This document shows, one piece after another, positions 1 to 6,089 of a DNA stretch of 6,216 bases. The notes under the pieces are model-generated. The model was not told where the DNA came from and did no database searches. It saw nothing but the letters and a program-made list of their open reading frames with translations. Location: positions 1 to 6,216 of the forward strand of contig CAMNAY010000106.1 in NCBI GenBank assembly GCA_946531975.1, read 5' to 3'. Position 1 is the stretch's first letter, and each line of letters starts with the position of its first letter. Both the position numbers and the translations under genes were made by a program. The DNA comes from an uncultured Ruminococcus sp. GTDB taxonomy: Bacteria > Bacillota > Clostridia > Oscillospirales > Ruminococcaceae.

Positions 1-1325
1 TGACGGATCAGAACGCCGTGGAAGTCATCGACCTCTACCGCACTGTCATCAGCAGCTGGGATGCCGGCATTCTGGTCATCAACGGTCAGGTCACATACAA
101 CACGTATCATGACACCATTCAGATCAACTACCGGTTTCCGGATTCGGAATATCATACGCAGTACAATGCATACATCGAAAAGCTCGATGCGATCCTCGCA
201 GGCGTGAATCCGCAGTGGTCGGATGTCGAAAAAGCACTGTATCTTCACGACTATATCGCGGTGCATTACGACTACGACTTCGCTGCGTATTACGGGAAAA
301 TCACGCGCTCTGACCGCGAGCAGTATTCTGCCTTCGGCATGCTCAAAAACGGCTGCGCGGTCTGCGAAGGCTACTCCGAGCTGTATGCAATATTGCTGCA
401 CCGGCTCGGCATCGACGCCGCAGTTGTCACCAGCGATCAGCTTGGACATGCGTGGAACATTCTCCGCATCGGCGGGAGCTGGTACCACACCGATGTCACA
501 TGGGATGACTCCTCCGTGCATTACGCCGGACTCACCGATCATATCAATTTTCTGCGGACTGCCGGTCAGATGCGGGAATCCGGACATGATGCCGACGACT
601 GGGTCACCTCGTGGCATACCGATGTGACCGGTCTCGCCGTACCGGATACCTTCAGCCATGCATTCTGGCTGGAGACGGATGCCGCGATCCTCCCGCAGGG
701 CGGCGGCTGGATCTCCGTCTGCGGCAGCGAACCCTGTCAGCTGATCCGGAATACCGGCATCGCTGCGGACGGCACTGCATCGCAGACCGTTCTCTGCACG
801 CTCGATGAATCTCAGGCGAAATGGCTTGTGTTCGACAAGCCCGGCTATGTATGGCGGAATCCGTATGTTGTCCCTGCCGTGATCGGAGATACCGTATTCT
901 ATACGACGCCGTATGCGGTCTATGCGCTCTGCGGGGAACAGGCGGTTCCTGTCCGGACGCTGACCGATGCGGAACAGAGCAAGGGATTCATCTACGGGCT
1001 GTACGCACAGGGCGATACGCTTTACTTCGGCATCGACACGAAGCGGCGGTCTGCCGAGGAAACGCTGGAACAGGGCGTTCCGTATTACGCGATCGAGGCG
1101 GCGCAATGGCAGGCGGCACTCCCTGCTGCCGATCTGCCGTATGATCTCAACGAAGACCGGACGGTTTCCGCCGCGGACGCCGTCGCGCTTGCACGCTGCA
1201 TCGCAGAGACACACCCCGCGGACAGCTTCCGGTTTGACAAAGCGGATCTGGATGCGGACGGCATCCTCTCGCTCAGCGATCTGAACCTGCTGCTGACCGT
1301 TCTTCAGCAGCCGGACACGCACTGA
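1..1325 (+). CDS. Dockerin-bearing transglutaminase-like (papain-fold) secreted protein, 5' end outside the window
   Basis: The frame is open from the left edge. A GTG at 18 exists but has no visible ribosome site, so I treat the gene as 5'-truncated, with any signal peptide off-window. Counting from that GTG codon as residue 1, a transglutaminase-like core spans about 65-165. Its nucleophile is Cys116 in VCEGYS, the His is 144 in GHAWN and the Asp is 159 in HTDVTWDD, so the triad is intact. Such domains are known as proteases, amidases or crosslinking enzymes; the substrate cannot be told here. Residues 200-370 are rich in aromatic beta-strand-like segments (VIGDTVFYTTPYAVYAL, YAQGDTLYFGID), possibly propeller-like repeats, unproven. 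The C-terminus is a two-repeat dockerin with calcium loops at 376-387 (DLNEDRTVSAAD) and 410-421 (DLDADGILSLSD). This implies export and binding to a cohesin scaffold. The next gene follows after 25 bases with no terminator or promoter between, so they form an operon. Confidence 0.9.
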   Translation, partial: TDQNAVEVIDLYRTVISSWDAGILVINGQVTYNTYHDTIQINYRFPDSEYHTQYNAYIEKLDAILAGVNPQWSDVEKALYLHDYIAVHYDYDFAAYYGKITRSDREQYSAFGMLKNGCAVCEGYSELYAILLHRLGIDAAVVTSDQLGHAWNILRIGGSWYHTDVTWDDSSVHYAGLTDHINFLRTAGQMRESGHDADDWVTSWHTDVTGLAVPDTFSHAFWLETDAAILPQGGGWISVCGSEPCQLIRNTGIAADGTASQTVLCTLDESQAKWLVFDKPGYVWRNPYVVPAVIGDTVFYTTPYAVYALCGEQAVPVRTLTDAEQSKGFIYGLYAQGDTLYFGIDTKRRSAEETLEQGVPYYAIEAAQWQAALPAADLPYDLNEDRTVSAADAVALARCIAETHPADSFRFDKADLDADGILSLSDLNLLLTVLQQPDTH

Positions 1326-1350
1326 ATCAGAAGGAAAAGGATACACGGAA

Positions 1351-2487
1351 ATGAACAGAATTCTGACTGCCATACAGGCAGCAATGCTTGCCGTGAGCCT
1401 GACCGGAAGCCCGGTTTCCGGAGCAGATGCCGCAGCAGAGCAGCTTCCCTGCCCTGCCGGCGATGTCAATCTCGACGGCAGGGTCCGCGTGGAGGACGCA
1501 CAGCTCCTGCTGTCGGGCTATGCGCAGACGCTGGTCGGGAAGCCGAGCGGTCTGACGGAAGAACAGCTCGCCCTCGGCCGCGTCACCGGCGTGAATGACG
1601 CAGAGATTGCACTGCACGACTGTCAGGCAATCCTGATGTACAGCGTCCGGACGATGATCGGATATGACGGGGAAGCGCCGGAGGTCTTCTATGCGCGGTT
1701 CGCGGCGCCGCTCCGCACAGAGCCGGAGATCCCGCAGGAGCGGTTCGATCAGTTTGCACAGTATCAGAGCTGGGCTTCGGAGACCGGATATCCGGCGGGA
1801 TGCCTCACCGCAAACGGCGCTGCCGGCATCAACATGGACTATTTTCATACGCCGCAGGACGCGGCGGGCTATCTCTCCGGCAGAATCGTGATCGGAGACA
1901 GCCGCTGCTGTCAGCTCGGCATCTATGAGACCCGCACCGGCAGGGACGATTTTGCTGCGTTCGGGGTCTGGGGCGGACATTACGCGGACGGCACTTCGCT
2001 GCCGATCCTCTCGGAGGCGCTGCTTGCCGATGCGGAGCAATGCTTCCGGGCGCAGATCCGGCACTGCGGCAGATGCGCGGTCTATCTGTTCGCGACAGTC
2101 AATGATTACGATTATACTGCCGGCAATCATACCGCATATATCAGAAGCGCGGTCGCGGCAGCAGAACGGCTCGCGGATCTTTCCTGTACATTCAACGGCA
2201 CTGTGTATCACCCGAAGGTCACTGTCATCGGCTTCGACGGCTGCGGGAAAACCGGAACTGTGTTCGGCGTCCCGCAGGCGCAGTTCAACCGGTATGTTGA
2301 CGACTACAACGCCGCGCTGAAAAACGCCGTGCAGGAAAGCAGCCTGCCGGCACAAAATGCCGCCCTGTTCCGGACAGTGCCGGAGATCACCGGCGGTCAG
2401 ACTGCGTTCATCAGCGATAACCTCCACTACGCCGATGACACGCTCGTCAGCATCACAAAGCACATTCTTTCTTCACAGCCGCTCTGA
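1351..2487 (+). CDS. Secreted SGNH/GDSL-type hydrolase with N-terminal dockerin
   Basis: This is a complete 378-residue protein. The ATG follows a purine-rich ribosome site (AAGGAAAAGG, 1331-1340) at 10 bases. Residues 1-27 look like a Sec signal peptide (hydrophobic 4-18, small residues before a likely cut near 24-27). A dockerin spans about 37-104. Its first calcium loop is good (D38, N40, D42, D49), but the second, ending at D90, has Thr79 and Val81 where Asp and Asn are usual, so it is degenerate. From about 178 the protein reads as an SGNH hydrolase: block I IGDSR with Ser184 as nucleophile, block III VNDYD with Asn251, and block V SDNLH with Asp356 and His359. Members of this family are esterases or deacylases, for example removing acetyl groups from plant polysaccharides; that substrate is inference. 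It shares an operon with the upstream dockerin protein and probably works in the same extracellular complex. No terminator is evident directly after the stop; one is likely about 85 bases further on. Confidence 0.85.
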   Translation: MNRILTAIQAAMLAVSLTGSPVSGADAAAEQLPCPAGDVNLDGRVRVEDAQLLLSGYAQTLVGKPSGLTEEQLALGRVTGVNDAEIALHDCQAILMYSVRTMIGYDGEAPEVFYARFAAPLRTEPEIPQERFDQFAQYQSWASETGYPAGCLTANGAAGINMDYFHTPQDAAGYLSGRIVIGDSRCCQLGIYETRTGRDDFAAFGVWGGHYADGTSLPILSEALLADAEQCFRAQIRHCGRCAVYLFATVNDYDYTAGNHTAYIRSAVAAAERLADLSCTFNGTVYHPKVTVIGFDGCGKTGTVFGVPQAQFNRYVDDYNAALKNAVQESSLPAQNAALFRTVPEITGGQTAFISDNLHYADDTLVSITKHILSSQPL

Positions 2488-2531
2488 GCTGCATTTGCCC
2501 GATTTTTGCGAAAAAAACCGGCTAACAGGCG

Positions 2532-2586
2532 GTGCAATGCACAATCGGCACAATCCGGTATCTAATTCTTTGTGCAGAATGCACAA
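2532..2586. repeat. Cluster of GCACAA motifs, direct and inverted
   Basis: GCACAA occurs at 2539-2544, 2548-2553 and 2581-2586, with the inverted form TTGTGC at 2570-2575. AATGCACAA is repeated exactly at 2536-2544 and 2578-2586. The inverted copy can pair with either flanking TGCACAA. The 2570-2586 pairing is the terminator hairpin; the 2538-2544 with 2570-2576 pairing would exclude it. The cluster could instead be protein-binding sites upstream of the promoter at 2608. Function is unknown. Confidence 0.45.
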
Positions 2587-2596
2587 CATGTTTTTT
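2570..2596 (+). terminator. Probable intrinsic terminator of the dockerin operon
   Basis: TTGTGCA (2570-2576) and TGCACAA (2580-2586) form a perfect 7-bp stem with a GAA loop, followed after CATG by six T (2591-2596). The stem is AT-rich and the T-run is displaced by 4 bases, so strength is uncertain. It lies 83 bases after the SGNH gene stop and just before the next promoter, where a terminator is expected. Confidence 0.5.
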
Positions 2597-2607
2597 CGCT
2601 AAAAAGA

Positions 2608-2636
2608 TTGCAAAACTGACAGAAAAATGCTATAAT
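2608..2636 (+). promoter_or_regulatory. Sigma-A type promoter of the SPFH gene
   Basis: The -35 box TTGCAA (2608-2613) and a perfect -10 box TATAAT (2631-2636) are separated by 17 bases, with an extended -10 TGC at 2628-2630. Transcription would start near 2643, giving a leader of about 85 bases before the SPFH start codon. This is the closest match to consensus near this gene. Confidence 0.85.
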
Positions 2637-2648
2637 GTAATTGAACCG

Positions 2649-2660
2649 TGTAAATTTACA
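2649..2660. promoter_or_regulatory. Perfect 12-bp palindrome, candidate operator
   Basis: TGTAAATTTACA is identical to its reverse complement and lies about +7 to +18 from the predicted start of transcription, a common repressor position. Around it CCGTGT (2646-2651) and ACACGG (2667-2672) are also complementary, so an RNA stem is an alternative reading. I cannot name a regulator. A half site TGTAAAT recurs at 4170-4176 ahead of the zinc-ribbon gene. Confidence 0.4.
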
Positions 2661-2689
2661 ATCTGGACACGGACGCGATTTCACACCAA

Positions 2690-2706
2690 CGCGGCTCCCC
2701 GCCGCG
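2690..2706 (+). promoter_or_regulatory. Leader hairpin upstream of the SPFH ribosome site
   Basis: CGCGGC (2690-2695) and GCCGCG (2701-2706) form a perfect, all-GC 6-bp stem with a TCCCC loop. It ends 6 bases before the ribosome site AAAGGAG (2713-2719), which stays unpaired. It could protect the mRNA 5' region or keep the ribosome site open. No T-run follows, so it is not a terminator. Confidence 0.5.
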
Positions 2707-2728
2707 ACACCGAAAGGAGTTTATCACT

Positions 2729-4069
2729 ATGGGACTTATCAGTGCAGCATTGAGCGCAGCAGGAAGCACACTGAAGGATCAGTGGCTGGAATTCTTCTAC
2801 TGTGAATCCATTCCGAGCGACGTTCTGATGGTCAAGGGTCACAAGCAGAACAAGAAGGGCAACAACAAGGGCGATGACAATATCATCACCAACGGATCCG
2901 GTATCGTGGTCGCTGACGGTCAGTGCATGATTATCGTCGAGCAGGGCAGAATCATGGAAGTCTGCGCTGAGCCGGGTGAATATACGTATGATATCGGTTC
3001 GGAACCGAGCGTCTTCTCCGGTAAGTTCGGCAAGGGCATCATCGAAAGCTTCAAGACCTTCGGCAGACGTTTCGCACGCGGCGGTGAAACCGGTAAGGAT
3101 CAGCGTGTCTACTACTTCAACACCAAGGAAATCATGGGCAATAAGTTCGGCACCCAGAATCCGGTTCCGTTCCGTATTGTCGATAATAATATCGGTCTGG
3201 ACATTGATATCTCTGTCCGCTGCAACGGTATGTATCAGTTCACCATTGACGACCCGATCCTGTTCTATTCCAAGGTCGCGGGCAATGTCTCCGATGCATT
3301 CCGCTTCAGCGAGAGCGAGCTTCAGCAGATGATGAAGAGCGAATTCCTCGATGCTCTGCAGCCGGCATTCGCAAAAATCTCTGAGCTGGGCGTCCGTCCG
3401 AGCGCAATCCCTGCACATACCTCCGACCTGAAGGACGCAATGAACGAAGCCCTGAAGGAAGAATGGCTTGAGAACCGCGGTCTGAAGCTTTCCAAGATCG
3501 CAATCAACTCCGTCACCATTCCGAAGGAAGACGAGGATATGATCAAGCAGGCTCAGCGCGCTGCGATCAACCGCAACCCGAACATGGCAGCAGCGACCAT
3601 GGTCACTGCTCAGGCTCAGGCAATGCAGGATGCTGCAAGAAACACCAACGGCGCTATGAACGCGTTTATGGGCATGGGCATGGCACAGAATGCAGGCGGC
3701 ATCAATGCCGGTCAGCTCTTTGCAATGGGTCAGCAGCAGCAGCAGGCTGCTCCGGCACCGGCACCCGCTCCGGCTCCCGCTCCCGCGGCTCCGGCAGCAA
3801 ACTCCTGGACCTGCTCCTGCGGCACGGTCAACACCGGCAAGTTCTGCATGGGCTGCGGCAGCCCGAAGCCGGCTCCGGCAGAAGGCTGGACCTGCTCCTG
3901 CGGTACCGTCAACCAGGGCAAGTTCTGCATGAACTGCGGCAGCAAGAAGCCCGAAGGCGCTCCGCTCTTTAAGTGCGACAAGTGCGGCTGGGTCCCTGAG
4001 GATCCGAAGAACCCGCCGAAGTTCTGCCCGGAGTGCGGTGACATCTTTGATGACAACGATATCCAGTAA
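2729..4069 (+). CDS. SPFH-domain protein of the YdjI type with three C-terminal zinc ribbons
   Basis: This is a complete 446-residue protein starting at ATG 9 bases after AAAGGAG. Residues 1-23 could form an amphipathic helix next to the membrane; no true transmembrane segment or signal peptide is seen. Residues about 25-280 resemble the SPFH/band-7 family often labelled 'virion core protein', with the segments IPSDVLMVKG, GSGIVVADGQCMIIVEQG, EPGEYTYD and a helical part 190-280. An Ala/Met/Gln-rich stretch, a five-Gln run (335-339) and an Ala-Pro linker (340-357) lead to zinc ribbons: Cys362/364/373/376, Cys389/391/400/403 and a rubredoxin-like Cys416/419/433/436. In B. subtilis YdjI helps anchor PspA at the membrane; a scaffold role here is inference. 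Lys codons are almost all AAG, and with the near-consensus promoter this suggests high expression. A zinc-ribbon membrane protein follows 145 bases on. Confidence 0.9.
   Translation: MGLISAALSAAGSTLKDQWLEFFYCESIPSDVLMVKGHKQNKKGNNKGDDNIITNGSGIVVADGQCMIIVEQGRIMEVCAEPGEYTYDIGSEPSVFSGKFGKGIIESFKTFGRRFARGGETGKDQRVYYFNTKEIMGNKFGTQNPVPFRIVDNNIGLDIDISVRCNGMYQFTIDDPILFYSKVAGNVSDAFRFSESELQQMMKSEFLDALQPAFAKISELGVRPSAIPAHTSDLKDAMNEALKEEWLENRGLKLSKIAINSVTIPKEDEDMIKQAQRAAINRNPNMAAATMVTAQAQAMQDAARNTNGAMNAFMGMGMAQNAGGINAGQLFAMGQQQQQAAPAPAPAPAPAPAAPAANSWTCSCGTVNTGKFCMGCGSPKPAPAEGWTCSCGTVNQGKFCMNCGSKKPEGAPLFKCDKCGWVPEDPKNPPKFCPECGDIFDDNDIQ
3806..3949 (+). repeat. Tandem in-frame duplication of a zinc-ribbon coding unit
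   Basis: Two 63-base units at 3806-3868 and 3887-3949 (period 81 bases, 27 codons) differ at only 9 positions by my count. Both encode WTCSCGTVN-x-GKFCM-x-CGS-x-K, keeping all four Cys. The high DNA identity points to a fairly recent duplication or to gene conversion inside the SPFH gene. Confidence 0.8.
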
Positions 4070-4082
4070 TTTGTAACACAAG

Positions 4083-4170
4083 TGCCGGGAAGCTGAGTGC
4101 ATGCGGCGCGAAGCATGGGTAATGCGCAGGTTTCGCCCCCACTGCCCCTGCTTTCCGGCATTCTTTGTTT
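4083..4170 (+). terminator. Long imperfect hairpin with U-rich tail between the SPFH and zinc-ribbon genes
   Basis: TGCCGGGAAGC (4083-4093) pairs with GCTTTCCGGCA (4150-4160) over 11 bp with one G-U pair. Inside, AGTG (4096-4099) pairs with CACT (4140-4143), GGCG (4105-4108) with CGCC (4134-4137), and GCAT (4113-4116) with ATGC (4122-4125), giving a 78-nt rod. TTCTTTGTTT follows. It may be a leaky terminator, an mRNA-end stabiliser or an attenuator that lowers expression of the second gene. The T-run is interrupted and the hairpin is far longer than a usual terminator, so another structured-RNA role is possible. Confidence 0.5.
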
Positions 4171-4199
4171 GTAAATCCATTTCATTTTAAGATCAATTC

Positions 4200-4204
4200 A
4201 GGAG
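4200..4204 (+). promoter_or_regulatory. Ribosome binding site deciding the zinc-ribbon gene start
   Basis: AGGAG lies 10 bases before ATG 4215. A TTG at 4206 in the same frame is only one base after the motif, too close to be used. The start is therefore 4215. Confidence 0.75.
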
Positions 4205-4214
4205 ATTGAATGCC

Positions 4215-5480
4215 ATGGCAGATTTACTTGGATATAAATGCCCCTGCTGCGGTGCGAAGATCGAATTCGACAGCACCTCACAGCAGATGAAATGCCCCTA
4301 CTGCGACTCTGAATTCGATGTCGCATCCCTTCAGTCGTATGATGACGTTCTGAATCAGCAGCCCGCACAGGGCGAAAGCGCGGAATGGGATACCAGCGCA
4401 GGTGCGGACTGGGAACCGGGCGAAACCGAAGGCATGCGTGTTTACAAGTGCCAGTCCTGCGGCGGTGAGGTCATCGCTGACGGCTCGACCGCTGCGTCTC
4501 AGTGCCCGTACTGCGATGCGCCGGTCATTATGATGGGTCAGCTCGCAGGCGATCTGAAGCCTGATTTCGTCATTCCGTTCCACCTCGACAAGGAAGCAGC
4601 AAAGCAGTCCCTCATGAAGCATATGGAAGGAAAGCCGCTGCTGCCGAAGGTCTTTAAGAGCCAGAATCACATCGACGAGATCAAGGGCGTCTATGTCCCG
4701 ATCTGGCTGTATGAGGCGGATGTCAATGCGCAGATCGAGTTCAAGGCGACCAAGGTTCGCCGCTGGAGCGACAGCAAGTACAACTATACCGAGACCAGCT
4801 ATTACAGCTGCCCTCGCTGCGGACAGGTCGGATTTGAGCATGTTCCGGTGGACGGTTCGACCAAAATGGACAGCACCATTATGGAATCGCTGGAGCCGTA
4901 TGATTTCTCAAAGGCAGTCAGCTTCCAGTCCGCGTATCTTTCCGGCTATCTGGCTGATAAATACGATATTGATGCAGACACAAGCTGCGTCAGAGCAACC
5001 GACCGGATTCATCAGGGTACCCGCGACAAGTTCAGGGAAACCGTCCGCGGTTACAATACCGTGGATATCGAGCAGGAGAATATCAACCTGAAGAAGGGTG
5101 AAACGCACTATGCGCTGTACCCTGTCTGGCTGCTCAACACCTCATGGAACGACAAGAAGTTTGTGTTTGCGATGAACGGACAGTCCGGCAAATTCGTCGG
5201 TGACCTGCCCGCGGACAAGCTCAAGGCGGTCATCTTCTTCCTGATCGGCGCTGTCGCCGGCGGTGTACTGGGTTACCTCATCAAAGAGGACATGATGATC
5301 GCACTGATCGCGGCACTCGTTGTCGGCGGCATTGTGCTCGGCATTCTCTGGTCGCAGCTCAAATCCGTCCATAAGGAGGATTCTGCAACCAACTATGTCA
5401 AGCCGGAGAGCTTCCAGCTTGAATTCCAGCAGGATCGCTACCTCTATAAAAAGACAGAACGCACAAAACGCTCGAACTGA
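4215..5480 (+). CDS. Zinc-ribbon protein with two C-terminal membrane segments, YdjG type
   Basis: This is a complete 421-residue protein. The N-terminus carries a zinc ribbon Cys9/12 with Cys27/30 (KCPCCG, KCPYCDSEFD) and, after an acidic linker, a second one Cys79/82 with Cys97/100. A lone CxxC at 199/202 sits in a tyrosine-rich stretch. The middle (about 115-330) is a soluble domain with VPIWLYEADV and ALYPVWLLNTSW, motifs typical of proteins often mislabelled 'primosomal protein N' or 'TFIIB-type zinc ribbon'. Two hydrophobic segments at about 338-356 and 360-379 form a membrane hairpin joined by a short charged turn, followed by a basic tail. In B. subtilis YdjG acts with PspA, YdjH and YdjI in envelope stress. 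The neighbouring YdjI-type gene supports a shared complex; neither PspA nor a YdjH-like protein is visible here. No strong own promoter is seen, so readthrough from the upstream gene is likely. Confidence 0.85.
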   Translation: MADLLGYKCPCCGAKIEFDSTSQQMKCPYCDSEFDVASLQSYDDVLNQQPAQGESAEWDTSAGADWEPGETEGMRVYKCQSCGGEVIADGSTAASQCPYCDAPVIMMGQLAGDLKPDFVIPFHLDKEAAKQSLMKHMEGKPLLPKVFKSQNHIDEIKGVYVPIWLYEADVNAQIEFKATKVRRWSDSKYNYTETSYYSCPRCGQVGFEHVPVDGSTKMDSTIMESLEPYDFSKAVSFQSAYLSGYLADKYDIDADTSCVRATDRIHQGTRDKFRETVRGYNTVDIEQENINLKKGETHYALYPVWLLNTSWNDKKFVFAMNGQSGKFVGDLPADKLKAVIFFLIGAVAGGVLGYLIKEDMMIALIAALVVGGIVLGILWSQLKSVHKEDSATNYVKPESFQLEFQQDRYLYKKTERTKRSN

Positions 5481-5492
5481 TTTCTGATACAT

Positions 5493-5525
5493 TAAGCCCC
5501 CGAATGCTGTTCGGGGGCTTATTTA
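5493..5525 (+). terminator. Strong intrinsic terminator after the zinc-ribbon gene
   Basis: TAAGCCCCCGAA (5493-5504) and TTCGGGGGCTTA (5510-5521) form a perfect 12-bp stem around a TGCTG loop. It starts 13 bases after the stop codon. The tail TTATTT on the + strand is short; on the - strand the stem is followed by TGT, so it mainly serves + strand transcripts. Confidence 0.85.
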
Positions 5526-5705
5526 CTGCGGCGGGGGTTAGGATTCTCTCCGAGTGCTGATTGAGCATCTCACATAATTTTCGGAAAGCGTCACGCCAGC
5601 GCGGGCTCCGCGCCGAAGACTGCCCGCAATCGGGCAGATTGTATATATGTCCGCATCAGAAGCACACTTGTTTTATGTACAGAGACAAATCAGCAAAAAT
5701 AGGGC
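5526..5705. other. Non-coding stretch with two tight GC hairpins
   Basis: No convincing gene is present between the terminator and the asd promoter. It holds two perfect hairpins: GCGCGG/CCGCGC (5599-5604, 5608-5613, loop GCT) and CTGCCCG/CGGGCAG (5620-5626, 5631-5637, loop CAAT). Neither is followed by a T-run on either strand. They could be remnants of a terminator or part of a small RNA; I see no promoter to support the latter. Confidence 0.45.
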
Positions 5706-5734
5706 TTGACAAATCACTGCGATTGTGCTATGAT
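5706..5734 (+). promoter_or_regulatory. Sigma-A type promoter of the lysine riboswitch-asd transcript
   Basis: A perfect -35 TTGACA (5706-5711) and -10 TATGAT (5729-5734) are 17 bases apart, with an extended -10 TGC at 5726-5728. The predicted start, about 5741, falls one base before helix P1 of the aptamer, which supports both calls. Confidence 0.9.
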
Positions 5735-5741
5735 AGTGTTA

Positions 5742-5940
5742 CGGACAGAGGCGCGGGCTTGATGAGTCCTGCGAGAGAAGGGTGCCGAACCCGATGCCGC
5801 CCGTTTCAGACGGCGTACTCCCGCAGAAAAGGCAAGACCGCCGAAGCAGAACTGCCGCGGCAGGCAGTGATGCTGGGCGCGCACTGAATAAGTGCGTGAC
5901 TGTCACAGAGCGCAAAAAACGCTTTGTGGAGTGCTGACCG
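5742..5940 (+). promoter_or_regulatory. Lysine riboswitch (L-box) aptamer
   Basis: Conserved L-box core segments appear in order: AGAGGCGCG (5747-5755), GATGAGT (5761-5767), CCGCCGAAG (5838-5846), GCTGG (5872-5876), GACTGTCAC (5898-5906) and GGAG (5928-5931). Helices fit the family. P1 is CGGaCAG (5742-5748) with CTGaCCG (5934-5940). P3 is AGCA-ga-ACTGCC with GGCAGT-ga-TGCT (5845-5874). P4 is CGCACT/AGTGCG around GAATA (5880-5896). P5 is CACAGAGCG/CGCTTTGTG (5904-5928). It binds L-lysine in the nascent RNA; binding should favour the terminator at 6000-6026 and switch off asd. P1 is short and has an A-A mismatch. Confidence 0.93.
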
Positions 5941-5999
5941 GGCTTCAGATGCCGCGCAGGTTTACCGCACGGTGCTGATATCCGTTCACATGCTCAATG

Positions 6000-6026
6000 T
6001 CCGCCAAACAAATGGCGGATTTTTTT
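6000..6026 (+). terminator. Riboswitch-controlled intrinsic terminator ahead of asd
   Basis: TCCGCCA (6000-6006) and TGGCGGA (6013-6019) form a 7-bp stem with an AACAAA loop, followed by seven T (6020-6026). It lies 60 bases after the aptamer and 64 before the asd start, the usual place for a lysine riboswitch expression platform. I could not work out the antiterminator pairing by eye. Confidence 0.88.
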
Positions 6027-6089
6027 CTGCCTCATGCATTCGTGCCGCACCCTTAATCTGCGGCGAAAATCAGAACGGAGGAACCTGTT

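Noticed and set aside
2230..2253. Walker A-like pattern GFDGCGKT in the SGNH protein (residues 294-301)
   Set aside because: There is no Walker B or NTPase fold around it, and it lies within a secreted hydrolase domain. It is a chance match.
1327..2463. Open frame of 378 codons on the - strand opposite the SGNH gene
   Set aside because: It is a shadow of the + strand gene, which has a signal peptide, dockerin and SGNH motifs. The - strand product is low-complexity and Arg/Ala rich.
2497..2522. Inverted T5/A7 stretch (TTTTTGCGAAAAA) just after the SGNH gene
   Set aside because: The stem is AT-only with mismatched GC flanks and no T-run follows, so it is not a convincing terminator.
2681..4180. 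Long open frame of 499 codons on the - strand opposite the SPFH gene
   Set aside because: It is antisense to a gene with clear domains, promoter and ribosome site. Its translation has no recognisable domain and is an effect of strong codon bias in the + strand gene.
4165..4195. Possible promoter TTGTTT with a TTTAAG-like -10 before the zinc-ribbon gene
   Set aside because: Both boxes are poor. The AT-rich stretch is better explained as the tail of the hairpin and the ribosome-site spacer.
5494..5520. Bidirectional terminator use
   Set aside because: The - strand side has no T-run and no - strand gene ends here.
5561..5887. Open frame of 108 codons on the + strand
   Set aside because: It runs through the asd promoter and most of the lysine aptamer, has no good ribosome site, and its product resembles nothing known.
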